A DNA stretch of 64,000 nt from Acidobacteriota bacterium. Its GTDB lineage: Bacteria; Acidobacteriota; Terriglobia; Acidiferrales; UBA7541. Shown one piece after another: positions 8,941 through 18,105 of the stretch. The stretch is taken from positions 62,001 to 126,000 of the forward strand of contig JABCZJ010000012.1 of NCBI GenBank assembly GCA_013289715.1, written 5' to 3'. The first letter of the stretch is position 1, and every line of letters starts with the position of its first letter. The notes below the pieces were generated by a model that did no database searches, was not told the DNA's origin, and worked only from the letters and a program-made list of their open reading frames with translations. The position numbers were made by a program, and so were the translations under genes.

Positions 8941-9017
8941 GGTGAGCGTAGCTCAGCTGGTAGAGCATCGGTCTGTGGCACCGAGGGTCGCGGGTTCAAA
9001 CCCCGTCGCTCACCCCA
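8941..9017 (+). tRNA. tRNA-His (GTG anticodon)
   Basis: A full cloverleaf: the acceptor stem begins with the extra G-1 that marks tRNA-His, paired with C73. The D arm is GCTCAGCTGGTAGAGC. The anticodon stem TCGGT/ACCGA holds the loop CTGTGGC with anticodon GTG. The T arm has GGTTCAAACC, and CCA is encoded at 9015-9017. The gene is a chimera: its 5' half and promoter come from the integrated element and its 3' half from the original chromosomal gene. Confidence 0.95.
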
Positions 9018-9249
9018 ACTAACTTATTGAATCCACTCATCGTCAGACTTCAACTTGGGCGCATTCAACCGAGCACCCGCCGCTGCAAGTCTTCGGAGCG
9101 GAATTGCATCGAAAAGAATGCCGGGGACAGAAAGCGGTCCGCTGTCGAAATTGGTGGTCGCGCTTGCCCAGTCGGATGAACCGTATTTCTGTCTAAGCAA
9201 GTTTTCGATTGTAGTAACATGTCTGTCCCGGCCAAGGAGCGATCCAGAA

Positions 9250-11709
9250 ATGGGTATCTTTGGCTTCCATATTTCGACGATTCGAAACGTGCAGTTTCTT
9301 TTCGTCGGATTCCTCACGTTGTTTGTTGCAACATTCTTGGTCCGAGCTGATTCCGCGGCGTTCGATCTGACAGGACCTCGCATCGAAATGACGGTGACGC
9401 GGGCGGGGAAGACGCTACCCATCTCCGAAGTGCCGAATTTGCAGGCGCAGGATCGGTTGTGGATTCATCCGGATTTTCCCGAGAGCCAGTCGGTGCACTA
9501 CCTGCTGATCGTGGCATTCCTTCGCGGTTCGACGAACCCGCCGCCAGAGAATTGGTTCATTCGTGTAGAGAGCTGGGACAGGCGCACTCGCGAGGAAGGA
9601 ATTGTGGTTACCGTTCCGACCGAAGCACAGCAGACGCTGCTTTTCCTGGCTCCGGAAACCGGCGGTGACTTCAACACCCTGCGGGGTGCGGTGCGCGGTA
9701 GGCCCGGAGCGTTCGTTAGGGCGTCGCAGGATTTGAATCAGGCGAGCCTGGATCGTTTGCGGCTCGAAAAATATTTGAGCGATGTGAAACAGACCTCGGA
9801 TCTCGACCCCAAGGCGTTGCAAGAGCGCTCGAAACTGCTCGCCCGAAGCCTCAACATCAGACTCGATCAGCAGTGCTTCGACAAGCCAACCGAGCAACAG
9901 GGGCCGTGCCTGACTCAGAACACTGACCTGCTTATTCTGAATGACGGGCACAGCCAGTCGATGGTGACGGCGCTCACTTCCGGTCCGTCTGCAGATTTCA
10001 TCGGAGCCGTGAGCAATACGTCGCTCATGGGCGGCGGATTTTACAGCGCGTATGTGGGAGCGGTGGTGGACCTGGCCCGAATCCTGAGCAACATTCACAC
10101 GGCCGAGTATCAATATATTCCGGCGCTGGCGTTGCCGAATCAGCGCGAACTGAACCTGCGACTGAACAATCCACCCTCCTTTCACAAACCAAAATCGGTG
10201 CTTGTAGTGGGACTGCCGGCCGTGGAAGCGCCACAGTTGCCGCCATTGCGTCCGTTGAATGAGGGCGATGTACATTGCCTCCAGAAATCATCCGTGGTTC
10301 TTCCAGTCGAGGGTGCTCCGTTGGTGTTCGCTACCAGTCTCGCGCACGATTTTGTTCTGCACGTGCAAAGCAAGACAGGGACCGTAGATCTGCCGGCGAC
10401 ACCAGAAGCTGCGCAAGGAGGATTTGCGCTCACGGTGAACTCGGCGGCGCCAGCGAAGCGCGATCCGGAAGCAGAAGGAACTCTACGTGGCTACTGGGGA
10501 TTCGAATCGTTTGAAGGGCCAAGATTCCATCTGCGCAATGCACGACCCGCGACATGGATGGTTGGATCTGACGATCAAAGCGCGCTGGTGATAGGCCGCG
10601 AGGATTTGGTGCATCTCGAGTCGGTCGGCGCAGCCTGCGTCGATAAGCTGAGCGTGACGAACGAACAGGGCGAGGAGTTGAAGGCAAGCTGGAAACTGAC
10701 AAAGCCCGACGAATTGGAAGTGAACATTCCGATGAAGGACCAGCCCGAGGGCGCCGTGTACGTGGCGGTGCGTCAATTCGGGCTGAATGAGCCGGACAGA
10801 GTGACGTTGCACGCGTATTCAGAAGCTGCACACTTGGAGCAGTTCGCGATCAACGCCGGGGATCGGCAGGGAGTGCTGAAGGGGACGCGGCTGGACGAAG
10901 TCGGCAGTTTCGAATTAAACGGGATTCATTTTGCGCCGACGAAACTGTCGCGTACGAATCAGAAGGACGAGCTGCGCCTGGTGTCGGTAAATAACGCACC
11001 AACTGCAACGCTGCAGCCCGAAGAGAATCTAGTAGCGCACGTGGCGCTTCGCGACGGGCGCATCCTCGAACTGCCAACGACTGTGGAACCGCGCCGGCCG
11101 AAGGTGACGCTTCTGCGCAAAAGTGTTCAGGGAGGTTCGGTGCATTCGGCGATCCGCTTCGCGGGCCAGGATGAGATGCCGCAGGGCTACCAGATTTCGT
11201 TCGTTCTACAATCTCAGGCGCCCGAGCGATTTCCCACGACTGAGAAGCTGGAAGTTGCGACCGAAGATGAGTCGTTTCATGCCTTGTTGAGCGAAGCGGA
11301 TGGCAATCTGATTCTCCAGGACTCTCAAACGGTGCTGGTGGTGTTTGATCCAATGAAAAGCCTGGGGCCATCGGCGTTCGGGCCGTTGCGCTTTCGAGCA
11401 GTCGCAGCGGACGGCGCCACGGGGGAATGGGAGCCGCTTGTGAATCTGGTGCGCGTTCCGACGCTGAAGGAGATCCGCTGCCCCGACGCTCCTGACGAAC
11501 AATGCCAACTTACGGGTACGGATTTATTCCTGATCGATTCTGTCGCGTCCGACGCCCAATTTACGCATATGGTTCCTGTGCCGGCCGGATTCTTGAATTC
11601 GACGCTCAGCGTGCCACGGCCAAACGGGACGCTGTTGTATCTGAAGCTCCGCGACAATCCATCCGCGGTGAATACGATGGTGCTGCCAGTCTTACCGCAA
11701 GGTCAATGA
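9250..11709 (+). CDS. Large exported protein of unknown function
   Basis: About 819 residues. The ATG at 9250 (MGIFGFHIS) is chosen because AAGGAG stands just upstream and a signal or anchor segment follows (VQFLFVGFLTLFVATFLV); the longer frame from 9055 has no such site. The mature part is mostly beta-rich with several Ig-like stretches. I do not recognise a family. Visible landmarks are PNLQAQDRLWIHPDFP near the N-terminus, a Cys-containing region (RLDQQCFDKP, GPCLTQNTDLL) and a Gly-rich GAVSNTSLMGGGFYSAYVGAV. A late Cys pair (EIRCPDAPDEQC) follows. The Cys pairs suggest disulphides outside the cytoplasm. It stands alone after tRNA-His. Confidence 0.7.
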   Translation: MGIFGFHISTIRNVQFLFVGFLTLFVATFLVRADSAAFDLTGPRIEMTVTRAGKTLPISEVPNLQAQDRLWIHPDFPESQSVHYLLIVAFLRGSTNPPPENWFIRVESWDRRTREEGIVVTVPTEAQQTLLFLAPETGGDFNTLRGAVRGRPGAFVRASQDLNQASLDRLRLEKYLSDVKQTSDLDPKALQERSKLLARSLNIRLDQQCFDKPTEQQGPCLTQNTDLLILNDGHSQSMVTALTSGPSADFIGAVSNTSLMGGGFYSAYVGAVVDLARILSNIHTAEYQYIPALALPNQRELNLRLNNPPSFHKPKSVLVVGLPAVEAPQLPPLRPLNEGDVHCLQKSSVVLPVEGAPLVFATSLAHDFVLHVQSKTGTVDLPATPEAAQGGFALTVNSAAPAKRDPEAEGTLRGYWGFESFEGPRFHLRNARPATWMVGSDDQSALVIGREDLVHLESVGAACVDKLSVTNEQGEELKASWKLTKPDELEVNIPMKDQPEGAVYVAVRQFGLNEPDRVTLHAYSEAAHLEQFAINAGDRQGVLKGTRLDEVGSFELNGIHFAPTKLSRTNQKDELRLVSVNNAPTATLQPEENLVAHVALRDGRILELPTTVEPRRPKVTLLRKSVQGGSVHSAIRFAGQDEMPQGYQISFVLQSQAPERFPTTEKLEVATEDESFHALLSEADGNLILQDSQTVLVVFDPMKSLGPSAFGPLRFRAVAADGATGEWEPLVNLVRVPTLKEIRCPDAPDEQCQLTGTDLFLIDSVASDAQFTHMVPVPAGFLNSTLSVPRPNGTLLYLKLRDNPSAVNTMVLPVLPQGQ

Positions 11710-12545
11710 AGGGGTTCACTCGGGGACAGATCCGCGCGCAGATTCAAGGCGCAAATTCGAGAGGTCCGATTCGCGCTGTGACGGCCTGTTGGAGTTCCAA
11801 CTACAGTCTTGTAATCGATCAGAACCGCCGCTGGCAGCGCGTCCCGCTGATGCAAAGGAAACCGCTATTGTCTGTCTCGGCGCCGCGTTGGTATTCGCAT
11901 CACTTGCGGTTCTGGCGCTGGCAATCGAGCGGTAGGGTTCTTGTTTTCTCAGCCGGTCGTCGTGCATCCGTTTGCACACTGTAGGAAATGCCTTTTTCCT
12001 ACACCACAGGTCTTCGTCTGGGCGGTGCCGACGTAACTGGCACCGAGGCCCGCAGCTCTGGCTTGGCGGCTGTCACGATGGGGCGATCGCTGGCGGGGCA
12101 TGCGCTGCCATCATGTCCGACGAGCAGATGGTTAATGAGAGCGTAAATTCTTCGGTGTCCCTCACGGCACAGTTCAGCATCTTCGTAAATTGATACGTCT
12201 CGGGAAAGGCGAATGCTCTTCGCCTCTAGAATTGCTGAGGCGGCAGCGCGTTTGAGTAGGTCGAATTCCTTGCACCTAATTTTCACCATCATGCGGGTCG
12301 CAATTCTATAATCTGCATCCAGCTGAACAATGGTACTTCCGTACTAGGAAAACACCGTGTCGTAAAGCCAGACCCAAGCGGGCAACATGGCAGCTGTTTC
12401 GGAAGTTCGACGGGGGCTAGCCTACTCCAGCAGCGTCAGATCGCTTTTTTAACCCTCTTGGCGACCCTTCCGCAGTAGACTCCTATTTTCGCATTCGCAG
12501 ACATCGTTTGATTTGTACCGTGTCTTATGGTATATATACATTAAG
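11710..12545. other. Gene-poor stretch before the insertion sequence
   Basis: Apart from one weak small frame on the minus strand (11999-12292), I see no supported gene between the large exported protein and the insertion sequence. The open frames that exist have random-looking composition. Confidence 0.4.
11999..12292 (-). CDS. Small hypothetical protein
   Basis: A 97-residue frame whose first two thirds look protein-like: a basic start (MMVKIRCKEFDLLKRAA), an amphipathic helix with HRRIYALINHLLVGHDG and a C-terminal Pro/Arg tail. Small proteins ending near HLLxGHDG seem familiar from acidobacteria, but I cannot name a family. The tail after ACPASD may be read-through past a lost stop. Confidence 0.35.
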   Translation of the reverse strand: MMVKIRCKEFDLLKRAAASAILEAKSIRLSRDVSIYEDAELCREGHRRIYALINHLLVGHDGSACPASDRPIVTAAKPELRASVPVTSAPPRRRPVV

Positions 12546-12902
12546 ATGATCCATAAGAGCAATGGACCGCTCGCTTCTCGATTGCGTCAGCGCAAGTTCC
12601 AGCTGCTGCGCCGTTTCTCGATCCCCGCCGACGCTCTTCCTGGCTCGCTCTCTCTCGCGCATCTCCGCTGCGGTAAGCCCACCTGTCATTGTGCCGCTGA
12701 CCGCGGCCATCCCGTCTGGTCACTGACCTTTATGGTGCAGGGGAAAAAACAGGTGCAGCACATCCCCAAGGATTGGCTCGAGCAGGTGCGGCGCCGAGTC
12801 AAAGCGGGACGGGAGTTTCAAGACGCGCTGCGCGAAGTGTTGGCGGCCAACGCCCAGCTGCTGGTGCTGGAGCGCAAGAAGCGCAAGAAAAAGAAGAAAT
12901 GA
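12546..12902 (+). CDS. IS accessory ORF1, DUF6788-like
   Basis: About 118 residues. The ATG at 12546 (MIHKSNGPL) is preferred to the upstream TTG. The core carries LPGSLSLAHLRCGKPTCHC, a Cys/His cluster typical of DUF6788 proteins, then WSLTFMVQGKKQVQHIPKD and a helical end finishing in a Lys run (KKRKKKKK). In this IS type such a protein stands before the transposase; its job (DNA binding or regulation) is not known to me. Its stop overlaps the start of the transposase by ATGA, so the two are translationally coupled. Confidence 0.7.
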   Translation: MIHKSNGPLASRLRQRKFQLLRRFSIPADALPGSLSLAHLRCGKPTCHCAADRGHPVWSLTFMVQGKKQVQHIPKDWLEQVRRRVKAGREFQDALREVLAANAQLLVLERKKRKKKKK

Positions 12903-14092
12903 ATCGTGCGACGCCGCGTCATCTGCTCCACTATGTGAGCGGGCGTCTTCGTCTCCGGCGGTACCTCAAGAAACCGGGAGACGGTCGGCGGCAACCGCAA
13001 ATTCCGGCGTCGGCTCTGCTCTGGGCCCTGCTGATCGGTCAAATTCTTCGCGAAGCGAGTTTTCACGCAGTCGAGGCGCTGGCGCACTCTACGGCGCGAC
13101 GCACGCTCCGCATCGCCACTTCGTTCTGTGACGATACCTTGGGTTATTTCACCGAGCGGCTCGATCCCGCTCCCACACGACAAGCCTTGCTCTCGCTCCT
13201 GCGCGGCGCCAAGCGCAACAAGGCCTTTGACGATTGCCGCTGGATCGGTTTGGCCCTGGACGGGAGCGGCGCGGGATGGCGAACCCACCAGGGCTGCAAG
13301 CTCTGTCGGCCGCAGCAGAACGCGGCGAAACAGATCCCGGGCTATCAACATTCTTTAGTGATGATCAGCGTGGTGGGAACAAGTCTGTCGCTGCCTTGCG
13401 ATGGGGAGCCCTACGGACCGGGCGATAGCGAGTACGCCGCCGGGCAGCGCTTGTTGCGACGAGTGATCGGGAGCCTGGGAAAACGCTTTGCGCAGTATGT
13501 GGTCGTCGACGGAGGATTTGCCACCGCACCGTTCCTGCACACCGCCGGAGAGCTCGGTCTTCGCGTGGTGGCACGGCTGAAAGACAATTTTCCGGAATTA
13601 TTCACTGCCGCCCAGCAACGTTTTCCTTGTGGGGCTCCTGCGACGGTTTTCCAGCACGGAGCGGATCGCGTGGAAATGTGGGACGCGGAGGACTTCGATC
13701 CCTGGGAAACGCTCCACTGGGAAATCGTGCGCGTGTTCTTCTATCGCCAGCACAAGCCCGACGGCAAAGTGGTGGAAGCCTACTGGCTGACGAATTTCGC
13801 CTCTTCCACGGTGGGTCCAGCTGCCTTGTTCCGCATGGCCAAAAGCCGTTGGGAGATCGAGAACCAAGGCTTCAACGACGCCAAGACTCGTCACGGTCTG
13901 GAGCATATCTGTCATCATCATGCCAACAGTCTGCTGATCGGCTGGCTCCTCACCATGCTGGCTTTGACCATCGAACGACTCTATCGACTCCGCTATCTGC
14001 ACCGTGGCAAACATCGGGTGCACGACAGTGCCCAGTTGCTGCTGCTTTTGTGGCTCAGTCTTTCCCGGCCGTGTGCCGCCAACAGCAGCTGA
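12899..14092 (+). CDS. DDE transposase, IS4-like
   Basis: A protein of 397 residues starting at the ATG that overlaps the ORF1 stop. The catalytic triad is visible: Asp in LALDGSGAGW, Asp in VVVDGGFAT and Glu in SRWEIENQGFNDAK, the last in the usual helix of IS4-group enzymes. A CRPQQN Cys motif and HHHANSLLIGWLL near the C-terminus are further marks. The frame shows no damage. The longer frame from 12773 runs inside ORF1 and is not the start. Confidence 0.85.
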   Translation: MNRATPRHLLHYVSGRLRLRRYLKKPGDGRRQPQIPASALLWALLIGQILREASFHAVEALAHSTARRTLRIATSFCDDTLGYFTERLDPAPTRQALLSLLRGAKRNKAFDDCRWIGLALDGSGAGWRTHQGCKLCRPQQNAAKQIPGYQHSLVMISVVGTSLSLPCDGEPYGPGDSEYAAGQRLLRRVIGSLGKRFAQYVVVDGGFATAPFLHTAGELGLRVVARLKDNFPELFTAAQQRFPCGAPATVFQHGADRVEMWDAEDFDPWETLHWEIVRVFFYRQHKPDGKVVEAYWLTNFASSTVGPAALFRMAKSRWEIENQGFNDAKTRHGLEHICHHHANSLLIGWLLTMLALTIERLYRLRYLHRGKHRVHDSAQLLLLLWLSLSRPCAANSS

Positions 14093-14428
14093 CGCCCAAC
14101 AGAAAAAGCAAGCAGTCCCCCTTTTGCACCTCCGAACTCTCCATCAGCAAAACTCTCCCCAGGGCCAACCACCTCGACGAAACACCTCTGTCGGAAAATA
14201 GACCCTCTTCCAGCACCCAGCGGCTGAATGAAAAATCCTTCCTCAATCCCCGTTTCTTTCTCCAACACACTCAACTGTTCCGAAATTGCTGCTACCTGCC
14301 TAGCCTTCATTGACTTACGGCGACCTTGCCGCTAACGTTTCAGCCTAGCGATTAGTCATACCATTTATCGTTGCCGTGTCGTCGAAAACGCTAGGTGGCG
14401 GGAGGATCTACAAGGAGGCACGAGCGAA
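14093..14428. other. IS right flank and leader of the FAD oxidase gene
   Basis: No gene is supported here. The first 110 bases are probably the insertion-sequence tail. The last bases contain AAGGAGG at 14412-14418, the ribosome site of the downstream oxidase. Confidence 0.5.
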
Positions 14429-16225
14429 GTGGATCGAAGAACATTCCTAAAGAGGTCTGGTCTGACTGCGTTGCTGCCGCTCTGGCCGCGTTCGCTGTTT
14501 GCCAGCAAGACCTTTCGCCGCAGGCGTCCAGCAGATGCAGACTGGCCTTCCCAAGCGGCGTGGAAACGGCTCAATGACGCTATTGACGGAAACCTGATCC
14601 CTGTGGAATTTCCGCTCGAGGCGTGCATCAAGGATATCGATAGTGCTGGCTGCAAGAGCTTGATCGCGAACATCAAGAATCCATACTATATCGGCGATCA
14701 GCCTGGCCTCACCCAAACCTTCGGATGGGTCGACGCGTGGTTCACCAAACCGAGCGTGTTCGCGGTCGCAGCGAGGGATGCGAACCACGTTGGGGCAGCG
14801 ATCAACTTCGCCCGCGAGAATGATCTGCGTCTGGTGGTGAAAGGCGGCGGGCACAGCTATCAAGGTACGTCGAACGCGCCCGATTCTCTGCTGATTTGGA
14901 CGAGGCACGTGCACGACGTCACGATGCACGACGCGTTTGTTCCTCAGGGCTGCGAAGGGAAACGAGCTGCCCAGCGCGCCGTGACTTCTGGCTCCGGCGC
15001 AATCTGGATGCAGGCGTACGACGCCGTAACCACGAAGGCTGGCGCATACGTGCAAGGCGGCGGATGTACGACGGTGGGCGTCGCAGGCTTAGTGCAAAGC
15101 GGTGGTTTTGGAAGCTTTTCCAAGCGCTATGGGACCTGCGCCGCGGGCTTACTCGAAGCTGAAGTGGTGACCGCCGACGGCAACATTCGGATCGCGAACG
15201 CGTGCACGAATCCGGACTTGTTCTTGGCGCTCAAAGGAGGCGGAGGCGGCACTTTTGGCGTGGTGACCAAGCTGACGCTGCGCGTGCGCGACCTTCCCGA
15301 ATACGCGGGCGGTGCGAACTTCCGCGTCAAAGCTTCCTCGGATGACGCCTTTCGCCGCTTATTACGCTACTTCGTCGGCTTTTATCGAGACAATCTCTTT
15401 AACGATCATTGGGGCGAGCAAGCACACATTGCTTCGGATAATGTCCTTGGTCTTTCCATGGTTTCGCTAGGGTTGACCACTGAAGAAGCTCGAAAAGTCT
15501 GGCGACCCTTCCTCGATTGGATTGCGGGTTCGCCTGGAATTTACACGATTCAGCCAGGTATGGATATTGGCAGCATGCCCGCTCGGCACTGGTGGGATGT
15601 TGAGTGGAGGAAGAAGCAGCACCAGCATGCTTTCGACTCGGACACGCGACCCGGCGCCAGCCCGAATAATGCGTGGTGGACGGGAGACGGAGGCCAAGTG
15701 GCCTCGACCATCTACGGCTACGAATCGCTCTGGTTGCCGGCATCGCTACTCGAAGATGATTCGCAGGAGCGGCTCGCGAATGCGTTGTTTGCCGGATCTC
15801 GCTCCCAACTGATCGAGCTGCATTTCAACAAAGGGCTCGGGGGAGCGCCGCCCGAGGCTGTCGAAGCAACAGGGGATACCGCGACGAACCCTGCCGTGTT
15901 GAATGCGTTTGCGCTGGCGATTGTCGCGGACGGCGCAGGCGGGTATCCAGGAGTACGCGGCCACGAGCCGGACGTCGAAGCAGCACGGAAATCCCGCGCG
16001 CAAGTTCATCGTTGCATGAACGAGCTGCGCGCAGTGGCGCCAAGGAGCGGAGCGTATGTTTCGGAGAGTAATTTCTTCGAAGAGGACTGGCAGCATTCGT
16101 ATTGGGGCAGCAACTATGCGCGTCTGACACTGGTGAAAAAGAAATATGACCCGACAGGATTGTTCTTCGTACATAACGGCGTCAGCTCAGAAGAATGGAG
16201 CGGCGACGGTTTCACTAGGCGCTGA
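14429..16225 (+). CDS. Tat-exported FAD-linked oxidase with BBE domain
   Basis: A 598-residue flavoprotein of the berberine-bridge/PCMH group. A GTG start sits after AAGGAGG, and the first residues DRRTFLKRSG are a twin-arginine signal, so the folded protein is exported with its cofactor. The FAD domain (about 105-290) shows VVKGGGHSYQGTS, with the family histidine of covalent flavin attachment, then GGCTTVGVAGLVQSGGFG and KGGGGGTFGVVTKL. The C-terminal BBE segment is WGSNYARLTLVKKKYDPTG, with the Asn/Tyr pattern usual for FAD contact. Such enzymes oxidise sugars, oligosaccharides or alkaloid-like compounds with oxygen. The substrate here is unknown. It stands alone. Confidence 0.85.
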   Translation: MDRRTFLKRSGLTALLPLWPRSLFASKTFRRRRPADADWPSQAAWKRLNDAIDGNLIPVEFPLEACIKDIDSAGCKSLIANIKNPYYIGDQPGLTQTFGWVDAWFTKPSVFAVAARDANHVGAAINFARENDLRLVVKGGGHSYQGTSNAPDSLLIWTRHVHDVTMHDAFVPQGCEGKRAAQRAVTSGSGAIWMQAYDAVTTKAGAYVQGGGCTTVGVAGLVQSGGFGSFSKRYGTCAAGLLEAEVVTADGNIRIANACTNPDLFLALKGGGGGTFGVVTKLTLRVRDLPEYAGGANFRVKASSDDAFRRLLRYFVGFYRDNLFNDHWGEQAHIASDNVLGLSMVSLGLTTEEARKVWRPFLDWIAGSPGIYTIQPGMDIGSMPARHWWDVEWRKKQHQHAFDSDTRPGASPNNAWWTGDGGQVASTIYGYESLWLPASLLEDDSQERLANALFAGSRSQLIELHFNKGLGGAPPEAVEATGDTATNPAVLNAFALAIVADGAGGYPGVRGHEPDVEAARKSRAQVHRCMNELRAVAPRSGAYVSESNFFEEDWQHSYWGSNYARLTLVKKKYDPTGLFFVHNGVSSEEWSGDGFTRR

Positions 16226-16479
16226 ACCGAACGTAGTGACTGTCAACTGCTGAAACCAGGCGATTACGCTCACAATCCGCCGGAAAATTGTGAAACAAGG
16301 CGCGTCCTCGGGTCATAGTGCCCGCACGCGTTACCTGACAATGAGGGCCATTTTCCGATTGCTACTTCTTTGGTCAAGGCTCCGAGCGAACTGAGCGCGC
16401 GTCTGCGAGTTTGCCCCGGCAGTCTCCTTTCGGCGTAGCGAAGGGAATTCGTCGGGGCGTTACTGCGCCTAAAACACCA

Positions 16480-16514
16480 ACGCCCCGTCAGCGTCGCGTG
16501 GGCTGACGGGGCGT
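16480..16514. terminator. Strong hairpin between convergent genes
   Basis: The arm ACGCCCCGTCAGC (16480-16492) pairs over 13 bp with GCTGACGGGGCGT (16502-16514) around a 9-nt loop. It lies between the FAD oxidase (+) and the small exported protein (-). On the minus strand a short T-rich tail (GGTGTTTTAGG) follows, so it best fits the end of the minus-strand gene. The remainder of 16226-16536 has no gene. Confidence 0.6.
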
Positions 16515-16536
16515 GCACCAGGCTGGGCTAACTCTA

Positions 16537-17037
16537 CTATGAGATCGGCAGCCGTTCCGTCCGGGCGTGACTTCCGTTCGGATTCGTGTCCGGATATAGC
16601 ATCGCATTGAGGCCTTCAACATACACCGCTTCAAGCCGGCGACCTTCGCTCGACTTCCCCACCAGCAAAGCGCTCTGGCTGGCCCATCGATTCGTTAACA
16701 CTTCGCGCATATGGATGTTCACGTTCTCCCCACTTCCGTTGATCGTAACCACTCGGGCTCCGGCCTCAGATTTCACCGAGAGCGAATACTGTCCGGCCTT
16801 CAAATTCTTGCCGCCACACTTCACGTTGTAAGGCAGCGAAACTTTGCCCTGAAAATCGGCCTTCGCTAATTTCGCACTGGCAACGTGCACCGGCTGCGCA
16901 GCAGTCGTTTCCGTACTTGAAAATGCGAATTCGTCGGGGGCCACGTCGCTCTGCGCGCGCGCCGTGGCCGGCAGCAAACACGCAAATCCCAACGCCACTG
17001 TAATTATCGAAGTCTTCACGGCAGTCATGATCCTCAT
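16537..17037 (-). CDS. Small exported beta-rich protein, unknown
   Basis: About 166 residues. I place the start at the ATG at 17037 (MRIMTAVKT) because GAGGAG lies just before it and a clean signal peptide follows (SIITVALGFACLLPATARAQS). The frame open to 17214 is less likely. The mature protein contains VSLPYNVKCGGKNLKAGQYSLSV, RVVTINGSGENVNI and a late RRLEAVYVEGLNAM. These suggest a single beta-sandwich domain like the DUF2911-type or similar small periplasmic proteins of acidobacteria. I cannot assign a function. Confidence 0.65.
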   Translation of the reverse strand: MRIMTAVKTSIITVALGFACLLPATARAQSDVAPDEFAFSSTETTAAQPVHVASAKLAKADFQGKVSLPYNVKCGGKNLKAGQYSLSVKSEAGARVVTINGSGENVNIHMREVLTNRWASQSALLVGKSSEGRRLEAVYVEGLNAMLYPDTNPNGSHARTERLPIS

Positions 17038-17519
17038 TTTCTTCTCCTCTGCTCCTCTAATCTTTGCACTTGAATTTTTCATCTTGTTCCTCAGTGCGTG
17101 CGCAGTTTCATTCAAGACCGCGATTCGTTCAATGCAAAGGAGATACTTTGTTGGTAAAACGGAGATAAAGTGGTAACAGCTTGACGCCAAGGCGCTTATG
17201 CCGCTCGGCCTCACGATGGCTCGCGCCTTAGCGGACTATGCCATACTGGTTCGAAAGGGGTAATTCCCCAAGGTTTGCAAACCGCTGATTTCACTGAGAT
17301 GAAACTGGCTGGCTGAGCTAGTCCGCAGGGTACGGATTGTGGACTATCAGAGAACCGTGACATGAAATCTCGTGAACGAAGTGGCTTCGCGGATCGCACC
17401 GTCACCGATGACCGCGTGACATCTGATTTTCAGATCCCGCTAACAAACTGAATAAGTCATCCCAAGGGTACGGGATTGGTGTAAGTCGAGCTCTCATGTA
17501 GATTGCTCGGGGAGGATTC
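17038..17519. other. Intergenic region
   Basis: A leader for the minus-strand exported protein on the left and for the small basic protein on the right (GGGGAGG just before 17520). No gene or clear structure is seen between. Confidence 0.45.
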
Positions 17520-17759
17520 ATGAGCATACTCGCAGCAATTAGACGCGAAGAAAAGAAGGTAAAGAAGCAGTTGGCTAAGTTGCAGCACGATTTGATTGGT
17601 TTGCAGTCGGCGGCAAAGGCTTTGGGCAAGACCGCATCCCGTGACATCACCCGCGCAAAGAAGCACGTGCTGTCGGCGAAAGGAAGAGCCAGGATTTCAA
17701 AAGCAATGAAAGAACGCTGGGCGAAGGTCAGAGCGCAAGCTAAGAAGACCGCCGCTTAA
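17520..17759 (+). CDS. Small Lys/Arg-rich protein
   Basis: A 79-residue, strongly basic protein with a good ribosome site (GGGGAGGATTC before the ATG). The N-terminal half forms a likely coiled coil (IRREEKKVKKQLAKLQHDL). The second half has AKGRARISKAMKERWAKVRA and an Ala/Lys tail, reminiscent of small histone-like or nucleoid-associated basic proteins. I do not recognise a named family. Confidence 0.6.
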   Translation: MSILAAIRREEKKVKKQLAKLQHDLIGLQSAAKALGKTASRDITRAKKHVLSAKGRARISKAMKERWAKVRAQAKKTAA

Positions 17760-18105
17760 TCGGTGAGATCAGTTTCGCGCTTCTTGGCGCTTGTGCGACC
17801 TGACGCCCTTGATCACCCCGTGGTTCCTGGAACACCTAGTCAGGTAACGAAGTCTGTTGATAGCCGAGTGTCAATAATTTTCCCGGAGAACTCTCGGGTG
17901 GCTCCGCCGTTCGGTGATGCGGGGGAGCCTTAGAGTTTAATCTTCGCCACTCGATCCACAAAATTCGCGTGTATAAAAACTTCACATTTTGCGAAGATTG
18001 ATGCCCGTCGAGATCCGGCGGGCCTAATTCCTTACAGAACGGTAATGCGCGATTGAAGGAGTGAAGGGGCGGAACAACCCGCCCCTCGCATTCGCGACAC
18101 ATCAA
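17760..18105. other. Intergenic region with two inverted repeats
   Basis: No gene is supported. AATCTTCGC (17939-17947) and GCGAAGATT (17991-17999) form a 9-bp inverted repeat around 43 nt that includes an AT-rich GTATAAAAAC. AGGGGCGG (18065-18072) and CCGCCCCT (18079-18086) form an 8-bp hairpin with a 6-nt loop just beyond the DUF2934 stop. The hairpin probably ends that minus-strand transcript. Confidence 0.5.

Larger units (their letters stand above)
6698..8979. mobile_element. Decayed integrative element in tRNA-His
   Basis: About 2.2 kb lie between two 39-bp direct repeats of the tRNA-His 5' half. The right end carries the C-terminal part of a tyrosine recombinase reading toward the tRNA. 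The middle carries an ArdC-like antirestriction gene, typical cargo of mobile elements. The right end also supplies a new promoter so that the tRNA is rebuilt. The integrase lacks its N-terminal part, so the element can no longer move by itself. The stretch 6737-7124 and the gap 8007-8228 contain no gene I can support. Confidence 0.75.
12483..14201 (+). mobile_element. Two-ORF insertion sequence (IS4-like DDE)
   Basis: It holds a small DUF6788-like ORF and an overlapping DDE transposase. I cannot fix the ends with certainty. CTATTTTC at 12483-12490 and its complement GAAAATAG at 14194-14201 enclose both ORFs and are my best candidate termini, but the repeat is only 8 bp and I find no adjacent target duplication. 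The ORFs appear intact, so the element may still be active. Confidence 0.5.

Noticed and set aside
12451..14209. ACCCTCTT on both sides of the insertion sequence as target duplication
   Set aside because: The copies (12452-12459 and 14202-14209) do not both touch the candidate inverted ends, so I cannot claim them as a target-site duplication.
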